NCBI GenBank assembly: GCA_039986595.1
Contig: JBDWQJ010000004.1
Coordinates: 744,001-808,000, forward strand
Length of the DNA: 64,000 nt
DNA from: Lentilitoribacter sp039986595
GTDB lineage: Bacteria > Pseudomonadota > Alphaproteobacteria > Rhizobiales > Rhizobiaceae
Direction of reading: 5' to 3'
Under the pieces are notes generated by a model that ran no database searches, was not told where the DNA came from, and saw only the letters and a list, made by a program, of their open reading frames with translations. Below, one piece after another: positions 26,866 through 36,555 of the stretch (positions are counted from its first letter, which is position 1; each line of letters opens with the position of its first letter). A program made the position numbers and the translations under genes.

Positions 26866-28029
26866 TTAAAAAAATACGCGCTCGATTGTCCAATAAATCC
26901 CAACAGCTCCAATTAAAACTGATGCCGGGATTGCAATATACGAACGGTACCAAGGTTTTTTACCAAAGGTGAGGCCAAGGGTGATAAACGCAATTGCGAT
27001 AACGCTCAATTGTCCAATCTCAACGCCGATGTTAAATGCAATCAAGCTTGAAATGAACTGCGATGGTGCAAGTCCAACATCACCTAAGACATAGGCAAAT
27101 CCTAAGCCATGCAATAAGCCGAAGGCAAAAATAATGACTGTGCGTCTGATGGTGATTTTCCCACCTCGAACATTTTCCAAAGCGACGAAAGCAATGGAAA
27201 GTGCGATCAATGGTTCGACAATTGAAGCTGGTACAGACACCAATCCCATTGTTGCCATGGCAAGCGTGACAGTATGAGCTAACGTAAATGCGGTGATTTG
27301 AAGAATTAGCGGGCGCATTTTTAATGTGAAGAAGAATAATCCCAACACAAATAGGATGTGATCAAGACCTTTTGGGATTATGTGCTCAAATCCGATGACG
27401 ATGTAATTGAAGAAATTATCAATGCCACTTACATTGACCCCGCCAATACGTGGCATGGGTTCTGATGTGCCGCCTGATGTTAAAAGCGTTGCATAATTAA
27501 CTTCCCCATTTGCTTTTAATTGCCTGATAATAATTTCACCAAGCTCAGCATTCCATCCAAAGGTGATGTCTGACCCATCGTCAGGCAGAGCTGCAGAAAC
27601 CTGCAGCATTGATGTTCGGCTTAGTTCAATATTTCCAATTTCCGGAATACTGATTTCATTGATGATGACATCAAGAGGGATTGATCCTGCCGTGAGTTGG
27701 AATTTAGATTTTATCTCTGGCCAAGCTTCATTGAATTTTTTCTCAAGTTCATCTGGGGTAAGCGCTCGTAATGCATCATATTGCGCAGCTTCCGGCGCAT
27801 CGTCTGTGTTGTCTATCGAAGCGAGATCCATACCTGAAATCAACGGCTCCAATGAAATTTCCAGCTCGCCATTTATTTGATCATCTGTAATGGTCAAATT
27901 CACAATTGAAGGCTGTAGTTCATGCGAATAAACTGGTTTGATCGTAATTGCGAATATAGCGAGGATAGTTGACACTATCAGGATGCGCACAGTAGGAAAT
28001 ATACCGGATGATTTATTGGAGAAGTTCAT
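26866..28029 (-). CDS. HupE/UreJ-family membrane protein with periplasmic N-terminal domain
   Basis: 387 residues. A signal-like helix (ILIVSTILAIFAITIKPVYS) is followed by a ~180-residue exported domain starting HELQPSIVNLTI, then a six-helix C-terminal domain with GLDHILFVLGLFFF, AFTLAHTVTLAMA, EPLIALSIAFVALEN and FGLLHGLGFAYVL. The His/Asp/Glu-rich helices are those of HupE/UreJ_2 proteins, associated with metal (nickel or cobalt) uptake in some relatives. The metal here is unknown. The annotated ATG overlaps the start of the divergent gene; a GTG at 27987 is an alternative start. Confidence 0.8.
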   Translation of the reverse strand: MNFSNKSSGIFPTVRILIVSTILAIFAITIKPVYSHELQPSIVNLTITDDQINGELEISLEPLISGMDLASIDNTDDAPEAAQYDALRALTPDELEKKFNEAWPEIKSKFQLTAGSIPLDVIINEISIPEIGNIELSRTSMLQVSAALPDDGSDITFGWNAELGEIIIRQLKANGEVNYATLLTSGGTSEPMPRIGGVNVSGIDNFFNYIVIGFEHIIPKGLDHILFVLGLFFFTLKMRPLILQITAFTLAHTVTLAMATMGLVSVPASIVEPLIALSIAFVALENVRGGKITIRRTVIIFAFGLLHGLGFAYVLGDVGLAPSQFISSLIAFNIGVEIGQLSVIAIAFITLGLTFGKKPWYRSYIAIPASVLIGAVGIYWTIERVFF

Positions 28030-28828
28030 GATTTATGCTCGAGTTTTAAGTTTTCTGGTGTTTTTTAGCGCCACATCTGTAACAGCGCATGAATTTTGGA
28101 TTGAACCACAAGATTATACAATAAACGCCTCTGAAGTGGTGATTGCTGATCTCCGCAACGGTCAAAATTTTAAAGGTAGTTCGTTTGCATATATCCGCGA
28201 ACGATATATCAAGTTTGACATGTTTGTTGAACAATCTCAACAGATGATATCCGCAGAATTGGGACAACGTCCAGCAATTTCAAAACAAGTTGATACTGAT
28301 GGATTGGCCATACTCGTGGTCGAGACAATCTCAAATGATTTATCTTATTCGGAATGGGCTAAATTTCAAAAATTTATCGATCATAAGGATTTCAAATTAG
28401 ATAAAACAGAGCATCTAGCGCTAGGTTTCCCTGAAAAAGGATTTAAAGAACTATATCGCCGTTTTGCAAAATCTTTGGTTGGTGTTGGAAATGCAGAAGG
28501 TGCTGATCGTGAAATTGGTTTGGAGATAGAATTAGTCGCCTTATCAAATCCATATACGGATGACACGTCGGGGGGAATGCCCGTTAAAGCAATTTATCAG
28601 GGCAAGCCGCTCATCGATGTGCAAATTGAACTTTTCGATAAAGCTCCGTCTGGAGAAGTTGAGGTGACTTTGCATCGTACCGATGAGTTAGGCATTGCCA
28701 CTCTACCTATAAAAAGCGGACACAGCTATTTGGCGGATACTGTCCAATTAAGACAAGCTAAAGCGGATAATGAAAAGGGTGCTGTATGGGAAACTTTATG
28801 GGCATCTTTGACATATGCGAAGGACTAG
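28028..28828 (+). CDS. Exported DUF4198-type protein
   Basis: About 266 residues. The start at 28028 has GGAGAAG six bases upstream and yields a good signal peptide, MIYARVLSFLVFFSATSVTA, before HEFWIEPQDY, the usual mature start of DUF4198 proteins (often annotated as nickel uptake or GM-type periplasmic proteins). The C-terminal part (GMPVKAIYQGKPLIDVQIELF, TDELGIATLPIKSGHSYLAD) resembles carboxypeptidase-regulatory-like beta domains. It is divergent from the HupE-like gene with overlapping start codons. Function unknown; metal-related by association. Confidence 0.72.
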   Translation: MIYARVLSFLVFFSATSVTAHEFWIEPQDYTINASEVVIADLRNGQNFKGSSFAYIRERYIKFDMFVEQSQQMISAELGQRPAISKQVDTDGLAILVVETISNDLSYSEWAKFQKFIDHKDFKLDKTEHLALGFPEKGFKELYRRFAKSLVGVGNAEGADREIGLEIELVALSNPYTDDTSGGMPVKAIYQGKPLIDVQIELFDKAPSGEVEVTLHRTDELGIATLPIKSGHSYLADTVQLRQAKADNEKGAVWETLWASLTYAKD

Positions 28829-28927
28829 AGACTTGAACGTCTTTGTCGTATACCAATGTTCAAATGATGATATCTAACGTGTCTATTCTTAATCTCAGCA
28901 TCGGCTATTAGCAGGCCTTACTCTCCT

Positions 28928-29836
28928 ATGACATCACTCTTAATCGAACAGATATTGAACGGACTTCAGCTTGGAGTGATGCTGTTTTTAATGGCAGCAG
29001 GCCTAACATTGGTCTTTGGTGTCATGGGATTGATCAATCTTGCCCACGGATCTTTGTTCATGGTGGGTGCGTTTGCGGCGGCTTTTGTGGCGGATCAAAC
29101 AGGCTCATATTTGTTAGCATTAATCGCAAGTGCGTGCGCTGCTGCATTGGCAGGGGTTTTGGTCGAGTTGCTGGTTATAAGACGACTTTATCAGCGTGAT
29201 CATTTGGACCAAGTGCTGGCAACTTTTGCTTTGATTTTGATTTTTTCAGAAGGCACGCGGATGGTTTTTGGATCGTTTCCGCTTTATCTCAATATCCCAG
29301 AAATGTTATCTGGGCCGATATCGCTTCCATTTGGGATTGAGTATTCCCTGTTTCGATTGGTGTTAATTGCTGTCGGATTGACGATCGCGCTTGGGCTTTA
29401 TCTTCTTATTACGCGCACACGGATTGGCATACAGATTCAAGCGGGGGAATCTGATCGAGAGATGATTTCAGCGCTTGGGGTCAATATCTCGTTTTTATAT
29501 ACGCTCGTGTTTGCCGTTGGAGCTGGGCTTGCAGGATTTGCTGGCGCGCTTGTGGGTACATTGCAATCGGTTGAAGTTGGTATGGGCGAACCAGTGCTTA
29601 TCACTGCATTTGTGGTCATAGTTGTGGGCGGTATTGGTTCTATTCAAGGAGCATTAGTTGGCGCAATCTTAATCGGCTTGGTACAAACGCTTGGCACATA
29701 TTTGCTGCCGATTTGGAGCATTGCGCTGTTCGGTTCACAAGACATTGGGTCAATCTTATCGTCAATGATTATTTATATTCTTATGGCGCTTGTCTTACTT
29801 GTGCGACCTAAAGGTCTCATGGGAGGCGCAACATAA
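28928..29836 (+). CDS. livH: Branched-chain amino acid type ABC permease LivH
   Basis: 302 residues, about eight helices, with QILNGLQLGVMLFLMAAGLTLVFGVMGLINLAHGSLFMVGAF at the N-terminus (the LivH signature region) and GGIGSIQGALVGAILIGL near the C-terminus. First of four coupled transport genes H-M-G-F. No periplasmic binding protein gene is adjacent on either side. The substrate could be branched-chain amino acids, urea, or an aromatic or amide compound; nothing here decides it. Confidence 0.9.
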   Translation: MTSLLIEQILNGLQLGVMLFLMAAGLTLVFGVMGLINLAHGSLFMVGAFAAAFVADQTGSYLLALIASACAAALAGVLVELLVIRRLYQRDHLDQVLATFALILIFSEGTRMVFGSFPLYLNIPEMLSGPISLPFGIEYSLFRLVLIAVGLTIALGLYLLITRTRIGIQIQAGESDREMISALGVNISFLYTLVFAVGAGLAGFAGALVGTLQSVEVGMGEPVLITAFVVIVVGGIGSIQGALVGAILIGLVQTLGTYLLPIWSIALFGSQDIGSILSSMIIYILMALVLLVRPKGLMGGAT

Positions 29837-30819
29837 TGTCAGAGCGTCAATTAACATTTTTTGTCTGGGCGGCTTTATTAGTTTTTGCCATTTTTGCAAA
29901 CTCAATTGGTGAGGCTTATTGGGTTACCCTTGCGACGCGCGCTGCGATCTTTGCGTTGGCTGGTGTTGGGCTAAATCTTGCGCTTGGTAATGGCGGGATG
30001 ATTAGTTTTGGCCATGCTGCGTATTTTGGCATTGGCGGATATGTGGTTGGAATTTTAGCAACCCACGCGCAAAACTACATGCCAATATATGATGGCTGGT
30101 TTATCATTGAGGGTACTCAACTGATGCTCATTACATGGCCATTAGCCGTCATAATTGGAGGCATTGCAGCGCTTGTGGTGGGATCACTTTGTCTGCGCAC
30201 TGATGGCGCATATTTTATCATGATCACGCTCGCATTTGGCCAGATGTTTTATTATTTTGCAATTTCCTGGGGTGCCTATGGTGGCGAAGATGGGATGTCC
30301 ATCTATGTGCGTGGTGGTTTTCCTGGGGTCAATACACTCGCACCTTTACCATTCTTTTTGCTGAGCTTTATATTGCTGACGGTTGGATTGTTAGTGGTGC
30401 GAATGTTAAATAAATCTCCGTTTGGATTAGCGCTTAATGCTGTGCGTTTTTCACCTGCGCGCGTTGAAACAGTTGGAATTTCATCCAAACAACTAAAGCT
30501 CATCGCATTTGTTATATCCGGAATGATCACCGCATTAGCTGGTGCATTATTTGCTGACCTTAATCGTTATGTTAGTCCTGCAATGTTCTCATGGACTATA
30601 TCCGGTGAGATTATGATTTTTGTGATTTTGGGAGGCGTAGCTCGATTAATTGGGCCTGTGCTTGGTGCAATTGTGTTTGTTGCACTTGAAGAAACGCTCG
30701 GTGGTTTGAGCGAATTCTGGCACATTTATCTAGGTCTCTTACTATTGATTATTGTGCTATTTGCAAAGGGCGGTATCGCTGGTGTTTTGATTAAGAATAA
30801 AGGCGCTCGCAATGTCTGA
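29836..30819 (+). CDS. livM: Branched-chain amino acid type ABC permease LivM
   Basis: 327 residues, with LALAGVGLNLALGNGGMISFGHAAYFGIGGYV (LivM hallmark) and ALAGALFADLNRYVSPAMFSW. It overlaps livH by one base (TAATG) and is overlapped by livG. Partner of LivH in the membrane channel. Confidence 0.9.
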   Translation: MSERQLTFFVWAALLVFAIFANSIGEAYWVTLATRAAIFALAGVGLNLALGNGGMISFGHAAYFGIGGYVVGILATHAQNYMPIYDGWFIIEGTQLMLITWPLAVIIGGIAALVVGSLCLRTDGAYFIMITLAFGQMFYYFAISWGAYGGEDGMSIYVRGGFPGVNTLAPLPFFLLSFILLTVGLLVVRMLNKSPFGLALNAVRFSPARVETVGISSKQLKLIAFVISGMITALAGALFADLNRYVSPAMFSWTISGEIMIFVILGGVARLIGPVLGAIVFVALEETLGGLSEFWHIYLGLLLLIIVLFAKGGIAGVLIKNKGARNV

Positions 30820-31567
30820 CGCCGTATTAAACATCAATCATATATCGAAAAGTTTTGGAGCCGTTCATGCAAGCCAGGACGTATCACTGTCTGTCCAGAA
30901 GGGTGAAATCCACGCGCTTATTGGCCCCAATGGTGCAGGCAAATCTACCATCATAGGTCAAATTGCCGGGAGCATTCACCCAGATGAGGGTACGATCGAA
31001 TTAGATGGAAGAGACATTACATCATTTAACGTTGCCCAAAGGGTTCGCCTTGGATTGGGGCGCAGTTTTCAGGTGTCTGCGGTTATTCCGCTATACACAG
31101 TTGAAGACAATATTCTGCTAGCGCTGCTTGGGCGTGAGCAGCAAGGATTGAACCTATTTTCAAATGCGCACAAAAAGAATGCGCTTGTTGATGAAATAAA
31201 CCAACATGCCACAAGAGTTCGGCTTGAGAATAGATTAAAATTGCCAGCGTCTGATTTATCCCATGGCGAGCGTCGACGGCTCGAATTGGCGATGGCACTT
31301 GCATTAAAACCAAAGGTCTTTTTGCTGGATGAGCCCATGGCCGGGCTTGGTAATGAAGGTGCCAATGAGTTGACATCATTGCTAAGTGAATTGAAACACG
31401 AGGCGCCAATTTTGCTAATAGAGCATGATATGGATGCAGTTTTTGCGCTTGCAGATCGCATCAGTGTGCTTGTTTATGGAAAGTTGATTGCAACGGGTAG
31501 TGTAGAGGATATTCGAAATAACAAAGATGTTCGTCATGCTTATCTTGGTGAGGAGGATGAGCTTTAA
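30812..31567 (+). CDS. livG: Branched-chain amino acid type ABC ATPase LivG
   Basis: 251 residues. Walker A GPNGAGKST, signature LSHGERRRLELAMAL, Walker B VFLLDEPMAGL, switch LLIEHDMDAVFALADRI, which is the LivG form. It overlaps livM by eight bases and livF by one. Confidence 0.92.
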   Translation: MSDAVLNINHISKSFGAVHASQDVSLSVQKGEIHALIGPNGAGKSTIIGQIAGSIHPDEGTIELDGRDITSFNVAQRVRLGLGRSFQVSAVIPLYTVEDNILLALLGREQQGLNLFSNAHKKNALVDEINQHATRVRLENRLKLPASDLSHGERRRLELAMALALKPKVFLLDEPMAGLGNEGANELTSLLSELKHEAPILLIEHDMDAVFALADRISVLVYGKLIATGSVEDIRNNKDVRHAYLGEEDEL

Positions 31568-32256
31568 TGGCGCTTCTTAAGGTCGAAAACCTCACGGCTT
31601 CTTATGGTGTCACACAGGCGCTTTTTGGTGTTGATCTGTCTGTGCAAAAGGGTGGGGTAACTGCACTTTTGGGTCGTAATGGTGTTGGTAAATCGACAAC
31701 AATCAAATCCATTTGCCGTATGCTGCCCTATCACAGCGGCTCAATCGAATTTGGCCAAACGGATTTAACGCAATTGCCCACGCATGAAGCTATCAAATTA
31801 GGAATTGGACTTGTGCCCGAAGGGCGGCGGTGTTTTTCCAATTTAAATGTTGAGCAGAATTTGATGGTGGCCGCGCGATCTGGCAGTTGGAATTTTGATC
31901 GGGTCACGGAATTATTTCCGCGATTGGCTGAACGACGATTGCAAATTGCATCGACCTTATCTGGTGGTGAACAGCAGATGTTGGCGATTGGCCGAGCTCT
32001 GATGACCAATCCAAAATTGCTTATTTTAGACGAAGCCACCGAAGGGCTTGCGCCTATTATTCGTCAAGAAATTTGGGCGGCGATTAAGACGCTCAAATCT
32101 GGTGAAAATCTGTCGATTTTAGTTGTCGATAAATCACTGAATGAACTCACGCAAGTTGCAGATCATGCGGTTGTTTTAGCGCGAGGGGAAACTGTGTGGA
32201 GTGGCGCTATTGGAGAATTATCAGATGAGATTAAAGACCGATATTTGGGTGTGTAA
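31567..32256 (+). CDS. livF: Branched-chain amino acid type ABC ATPase LivF
   Basis: 229 residues. Walker A GRNGVGKST, GIGLVPEGRRCFSNLNVEQNL, signature LSGGEQQMLAIGRAL, Walker B LLILDEATEGLAP, the LivF form. Last gene of the operon; it ends six bases from the convergent ATPase gene at 32263, with no room for a terminator between. Confidence 0.92.
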   Translation: MALLKVENLTASYGVTQALFGVDLSVQKGGVTALLGRNGVGKSTTIKSICRMLPYHSGSIEFGQTDLTQLPTHEAIKLGIGLVPEGRRCFSNLNVEQNLMVAARSGSWNFDRVTELFPRLAERRLQIASTLSGGEQQMLAIGRALMTNPKLLILDEATEGLAPIIRQEIWAAIKTLKSGENLSILVVDKSLNELTQVADHAVVLARGETVWSGAIGELSDEIKDRYLGV

Positions 32257-32262
32257 CCGCGC

Positions 32263-33300
32263 TTAGATTTTCCAAAGTGCGTCTTGTGGTAGGTGTATTA
32301 GGATTTCATCGCCAACATTTACACCTTCTGTCTCATTTGGATTAACAATTGCATCAATTTCTAAGTCGGCTAATTTTAGCTTCAACCGTGTTTGTGTTCC
32401 CATATAGATGATATTTAAAACGGACGCTGAGAACGTATTGTCCTGGGATTTTTCATGGGTGATCTTTACATTTTCAGGGCGAAGTGTGAGTGTGCCATCG
32501 CCGTTTTCAAATGTATTTGGGATTTTTAGATTTCCAATTGCGCTCTTAAAATCCCCGTTGGTAGAGGTTCCTTTGATGAAATTGTGGCACCCAAAAAAGC
32601 GAGCCGTTGCTTCATCAATGGGCGATTTATAAAACGCTTTTGGGGTATCATATTGCTTCATTTTTCCATTAAGAATGAGCGCAATTTTATCTGCGAGCAC
32701 CACAGCTTCTTCTTGATCGTGGGTGACAAAAATAGTCGTGATTTTCATTTCTTGTTGAAGGGAACGAATAAGGTCTCGCATCTCAAAACGTAAATGTGCA
32801 TCAAGATTAGATAATGGCTCATCCAATAATAGAACTTGTGGCTGGATGATAAGCGCGCGTGCGAGCGCAACGCGCTGCTGCTGACCGCCAGATAACTCAC
32901 TTGGTTTGCGGTTTCCAAGGTCAGGAAGCTTCACCATCTCGAGCATTTCATTAACGCGTTTTTCAATCTGGTTTGCATCTATGTTGCGCATCTTCAAGCC
33001 AAAGCCAATATTGTCTGAGACACTCATATAGGGAAACAAAAGATAGTTTTGAAAAACCATCACAGCGCCGCGATCTTCTGGTTTGTCATCTAAGACCGAA
33101 CGCCCATCAAAAGTGATGTCACCTGATGAAGGTTCGAGCAGACCAGCAATCATTTTCATCGTTGTTGTTTTGCCACAACCTGATGGCCCCAACAAAGCGG
33201 TGAGCTCACCTGATGGGATTTCCAGCGAAAGGGTATCTAAAGCGGGCGCATCCGATCCTTTATAGGTTTTCGACAGTTTTTTGATTGAAACATGTGTCAA
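32263..33300 (-). CDS. ABC importer ATPase, PotA/FbpC type, of the YnjB-like system
   Basis: 345 residues. Walker A GPSGCGKTT, signature LSGGQQQRVALARAL, Walker B VLLLDEPLSNLD, switch VTHDQEEA, then a ~100-residue C-terminal TOBE-like domain (TLTLRPENVKI). Third component of the operon 36331-32263: binding protein, two permeases, ATPase, with ATGA overlaps. The E. coli YnjD ATPase lacks the TOBE domain, so this is a mixed version of the system. Confidence 0.88.
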   Translation of the reverse strand: MTHVSIKKLSKTYKGSDAPALDTLSLEIPSGELTALLGPSGCGKTTTMKMIAGLLEPSSGDITFDGRSVLDDKPEDRGAVMVFQNYLLFPYMSVSDNIGFGLKMRNIDANQIEKRVNEMLEMVKLPDLGNRKPSELSGGQQQRVALARALIIQPQVLLLDEPLSNLDAHLRFEMRDLIRSLQQEMKITTIFVTHDQEEAVVLADKIALILNGKMKQYDTPKAFYKSPIDEATARFFGCHNFIKGTSTNGDFKSAIGNLKIPNTFENGDGTLTLRPENVKITHEKSQDNTFSASVLNIIYMGTQTRLKLKLADLEIDAIVNPNETEGVNVGDEILIHLPQDALWKI

Positions 33301-34121
33301 ATTTGACCAAAGCCTCCAACAGCTCCACTGCGACCAGATAAGTGCTTTGCAGTGAGTAATAAAACAATGATGCCCGGCAAAATATATATCATGCCAATCG
33401 CGCCCGTAATATCATTGCGCCCCGACGTTGCGAAGTTGAATAAGAGCAATGGCAAGGTGATGATGCGTCCGCCTCCGATGAGAAGGGTTAAAATGTATTG
33501 GCTCCACGAAACTAAAAATGCAAATAAGCCACCAACGATGATTCCGGGCATAATTGCGGGCAATGTGACATACCAAAACGTCTTTAAAGGAGAGGCACCC
33601 AAGCTTCGTGCTTGGTCTTCAAATGCTGGATCGTAATTGGCAAAGATCCCAGACATAACCAATGTCATATAGGGTAAAGTGGGTATCAAGTGAACAAGAA
33701 TGACCCCGGTCATTGTGTTGTTCAAACCTAAGAACAAAAAGATCGAGTGAATACCAAGAATGACGGCAATGCCTGGTACGATCACCGGCGCAAGTATCAT
33801 CAGCTCGATGAGTTCTTTACCCTTGAATTTATACATGCCTAAGGCACGCCCTGCAGGCACACCAACCAAAATAGATAAGGCTGTGGCAGCAAGGGAAATC
33901 CAGATTGTGACCCATAGACTGTCTAATACGCCGGAAGTATTGGAAAGCGTATATTCCCACGCATTTAACGTCCAACGTTTTGGTAGGAGGTCAGGGAAAT
34001 ACCAACCTTTCGCAAAAGACCAAATGGCGAGCGGGATTAATGGGAGTACCAACCATGTGATCAGCACAATTCCTGTTAATACGCGAAGGTTTTGTAGGGG
34101 TGAGTTTTTTCGCTTACTCAT
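33297..34121 (-). CDS. ABC importer permease 2 (PotC-like)
   Basis: 274 residues, six helices, with the inner-membrane permease loop FEDQARSLGASPLKTFWYVTLPAIMPG (EAA motif) at about residues 165-190. It overlaps the permease upstream and the ATPase downstream by four bases each. Part of the YnjB-like importer. Confidence 0.88.
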   Translation of the reverse strand: MSKRKNSPLQNLRVLTGIVLITWLVLPLIPLAIWSFAKGWYFPDLLPKRWTLNAWEYTLSNTSGVLDSLWVTIWISLAATALSILVGVPAGRALGMYKFKGKELIELMILAPVIVPGIAVILGIHSIFLFLGLNNTMTGVILVHLIPTLPYMTLVMSGIFANYDPAFEDQARSLGASPLKTFWYVTLPAIMPGIIVGGLFAFLVSWSQYILTLLIGGGRIITLPLLLFNFATSGRNDITGAIGMIYILPGIIVLLLTAKHLSGRSGAVGGFGQI

Positions 34122-34981
34122 ACACGTCCCCTAATTCTGTGTCTGCAATATCTAATGTAAATCCAGATGAGTAAAGCACATAAGATCGCAATGATAACCG
34201 CCATAGCCATGGCTTCAGGCCGCGCAGCTAGATCAACATTTGTATATTTTTGATAGGCAAGAACCGGTAATGCAGCAGGATAATTTGCGCCCAATAATGC
34301 GGGGATTTCATAGGCACCGAAGGTAAATGCAAAAACGATGATCGAAGCTGATAACACACCAGGGAAAATCATCGGTAAGAGGACGTGGCGGAAGGACTGC
34401 CATTTGCTTGCGCCTAATGATCTTGCCACGCTTTCGTAGTCTTCACCAATGGACTGCATATTTGCAAGGATAATGACGCCAATAAATGGAACCTCTTTCC
34501 AGACATATTGCATGATGATGCCAATAGCGTATGGATCGAAAATCAAGGCTGGGAAGTCGCTTGGTTTGGCAATAATATGCCATTCAGCAGCAAGTCGTGC
34601 AAAGCTACCAGATTGTGAAAACAAATAGAGCATGCCAATCGCGCCGACCAAATGTGGGATTGTTAGGTTGAGTTGGAATAGAAAATTGACAATAAATTTG
34701 CCGGCAAAACTACGTCTTAATAATAAGGCTGCGCCAATTGCCAAAACAGACGAGATAAGCGTTGACGTAAAAGCGATATGAAATGTTAGTAGAAAAGAAT
34801 GATAGAACTCAATATCAGAAAATATTGAGATGTAAGCTTGAAAATTAGGCTCGGTCAAACCGATGATAGGCATATAATTAAAGCTTCGCATCAGACCTAT
34901 TAAAAGACCGCCGAAAAACAACGTCACAATGACAAGCATTGCCGGAAGCAGCAGGATGAATATTTTCGAACGTTCTGACAT
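34118..34981 (-). CDS. ABC importer permease 1 (PotB-like)
   Basis: 287 residues, six helices, with the EAA loop YESVARSLGASKWQSFRHVLLPMIFPG near residues 180-206. It follows the binding-protein gene after a gap carrying a hairpin (35061-35085). Confidence 0.88.
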   Translation of the reverse strand: MSERSKIFILLLPAMLVIVTLFFGGLLIGLMRSFNYMPIIGLTEPNFQAYISIFSDIEFYHSFLLTFHIAFTSTLISSVLAIGAALLLRRSFAGKFIVNFLFQLNLTIPHLVGAIGMLYLFSQSGSFARLAAEWHIIAKPSDFPALIFDPYAIGIIMQYVWKEVPFIGVIILANMQSIGEDYESVARSLGASKWQSFRHVLLPMIFPGVLSASIIVFAFTFGAYEIPALLGANYPAALPVLAYQKYTNVDLAARPEAMAMAVIIAILCALLIWIYIRYCRHRIRGRV

Positions 34982-35060
34982 TAAGCTAACTTTACCCCAG
35001 AAATCTCTGCGTTAACAGACGATGTGAATGTTGTCTTGAGCAGTAAACTTTGAGACTAAA

Positions 35061-35085
35061 CCCGCAGCTCAGAAATTGCTGCGGG
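35061..35085 (-). other. Intercistronic hairpin after the YnjB-like gene
   Basis: Perfect 8-bp stem CCCGCAGC (35061-35068) and GCTGCGGG (35078-35085), 9-base loop, 14 bases past the binding-protein stop. On the minus strand it is followed only by TTTAG, so it is at most a leaky terminator; it probably sets the ratio of binding protein to permeases. Confidence 0.5.
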
Positions 35086-35098
35086 ATAAGGGTTTCTC

Positions 35099-36331
35099 TT
35101 ATCGCCCGACGTTCTCAATCCAGCCTTTTTCAATGGCTGAAATCCAAGACGCTTGAAGTTCTGGCAGAGCATTTTTTGCAAGCTCATCCGCAGGGGCTAC
35201 TTTTGGGTGTTTTTCGATCTTGGAAAAGCTTGCTTTGATATTGTCAGCTGTACGATTGATCTCAATTGCAGGTGCTGCACCCCATACATCTGGCTGGGCT
35301 TTTTCAAGTTGCGCTCTTCCAGATAGCAAGACGTTTTGTAAGACAAGTGCTGCTGCCTTGTTTGGTGAGTTAAACGGGATGATCGTGTAATTGGTGTTGC
35401 CAATTGTTCCGTCTGTTAATCCATAACCCTGACTTGTTGGGGGGAAGGTGCCGTTTTCAATTTTAATGCCGACGCCCGCAGGTTCATAATTGAACGTAAG
35501 CGCAATTTCTGAATTGGCATAAAGTTGTTCATGAGCTGCAATTGTTGTTGGGTAGGTTTTACCCTCGCGCCAAAGATAAGGCTCAAGGTCGTTGAGGATT
35601 TGCCATGCTTTAGCGGAGACTTCATCATACTTTGCTTGATCAAATTCGCCCAGTAGGTTTTCAACGCCACCGGCTGCATGATAAAATACATGACGGACAA
35701 AAACTGCACCGTTGAAATCCGGTGGTGCGGGATAGGTAAATTGACCCGGGTTTGCTTTAACCCATTCAATTAACTCACCAATGGAACGCGGTGGGTTTTC
35801 AACTGTTGTTGTGTTGTGAGTGAATGAAAATTGGGTTTTTGACCATGGAACTTCGCAGCCATCGACGGGTACACCAAAGTCATTTGCGATCGATGGGTTG
35901 TCCCAGTTCACCAGCGCGTTATTTGGCAATAAATCAGTATATCCACAATAGGCAAGGCCACCTTGTTTCATTGTGCGGAAGTTTTCGCCGTTGATCCAGA
36001 TCATGTCAACAGTGCCTTTATCGGTGACGCCAGCTTCTTTTTCGCCAAGCACAATGTTGACCACTTCGGCCGTGTCGCTAATACCTACGCGGTTTAATGT
36101 GATGTCGTATTCATCTTTTAAGATGCCGCCAATAAATTCAGACACATATTGGTTGATGCTATCGGAGCCACCCCACATGAACCAATTAACTTCGCCGCCC
36201 TTGGCAATTGTCTTAATTTCATCCCATGATTTGTTTAAGAGCGCCTCACCGTCGGATGTATCAGCGTATGAACTCACTGATGCAAACGAAATGGCTGTCG
36301 CAAACAAAGCCGTTTTAATTATTTTTTTCAT
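35099..36331 (-). CDS. YnjB-like extracellular solute-binding protein
   Basis: 410 residues with a signal peptide ending SVSSYA. The mature sequence (SWDEIKTIAKGGEVNWFMWGGSD, CEVPWSKTQFSFTHNTTT, PGQFTYPAPPDFNGAVFVRHVFY) matches the YnjB family of large binding proteins (related to thiamine, iron and polyamine-binding proteins). Ligand unknown in the family as far as I know. First gene of the importer operon running to 32263. Confidence 0.82.
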   Translation of the reverse strand: MKKIIKTALFATAISFASVSSYADTSDGEALLNKSWDEIKTIAKGGEVNWFMWGGSDSINQYVSEFIGGILKDEYDITLNRVGISDTAEVVNIVLGEKEAGVTDKGTVDMIWINGENFRTMKQGGLAYCGYTDLLPNNALVNWDNPSIANDFGVPVDGCEVPWSKTQFSFTHNTTTVENPPRSIGELIEWVKANPGQFTYPAPPDFNGAVFVRHVFYHAAGGVENLLGEFDQAKYDEVSAKAWQILNDLEPYLWREGKTYPTTIAAHEQLYANSEIALTFNYEPAGVGIKIENGTFPPTSQGYGLTDGTIGNTNYTIIPFNSPNKAAALVLQNVLLSGRAQLEKAQPDVWGAAPAIEINRTADNIKASFSKIEKHPKVAPADELAKNALPELQASWISAIEKGWIENVGR

Positions 36332-36555
36332 GGTTCCTCACATTTATGCTTTTATTATTGCTTGAGCGACCCTGATGTACTTCAAGACCTTACAATTTTA
36401 TAAAACCACGTGGTAACGAATAGATGCATGTTCGTCTATTCCCATTGCCATCACAATATGTTGAATGCCCAAGATCTGAGGTGTTTTGGTGGGTTTTGTC
36501 ACCAAATTTACACGCTTGTTTATAAATAATCGATATTTTGCAGTTTTTTAGCCGT

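Noticed and set aside
36406..36413. CCACGTGG palindrome upstream of the YnjB-like gene as an operator
   Set aside because: Short, single occurrence, about 75 bases from the start with no promoter context.
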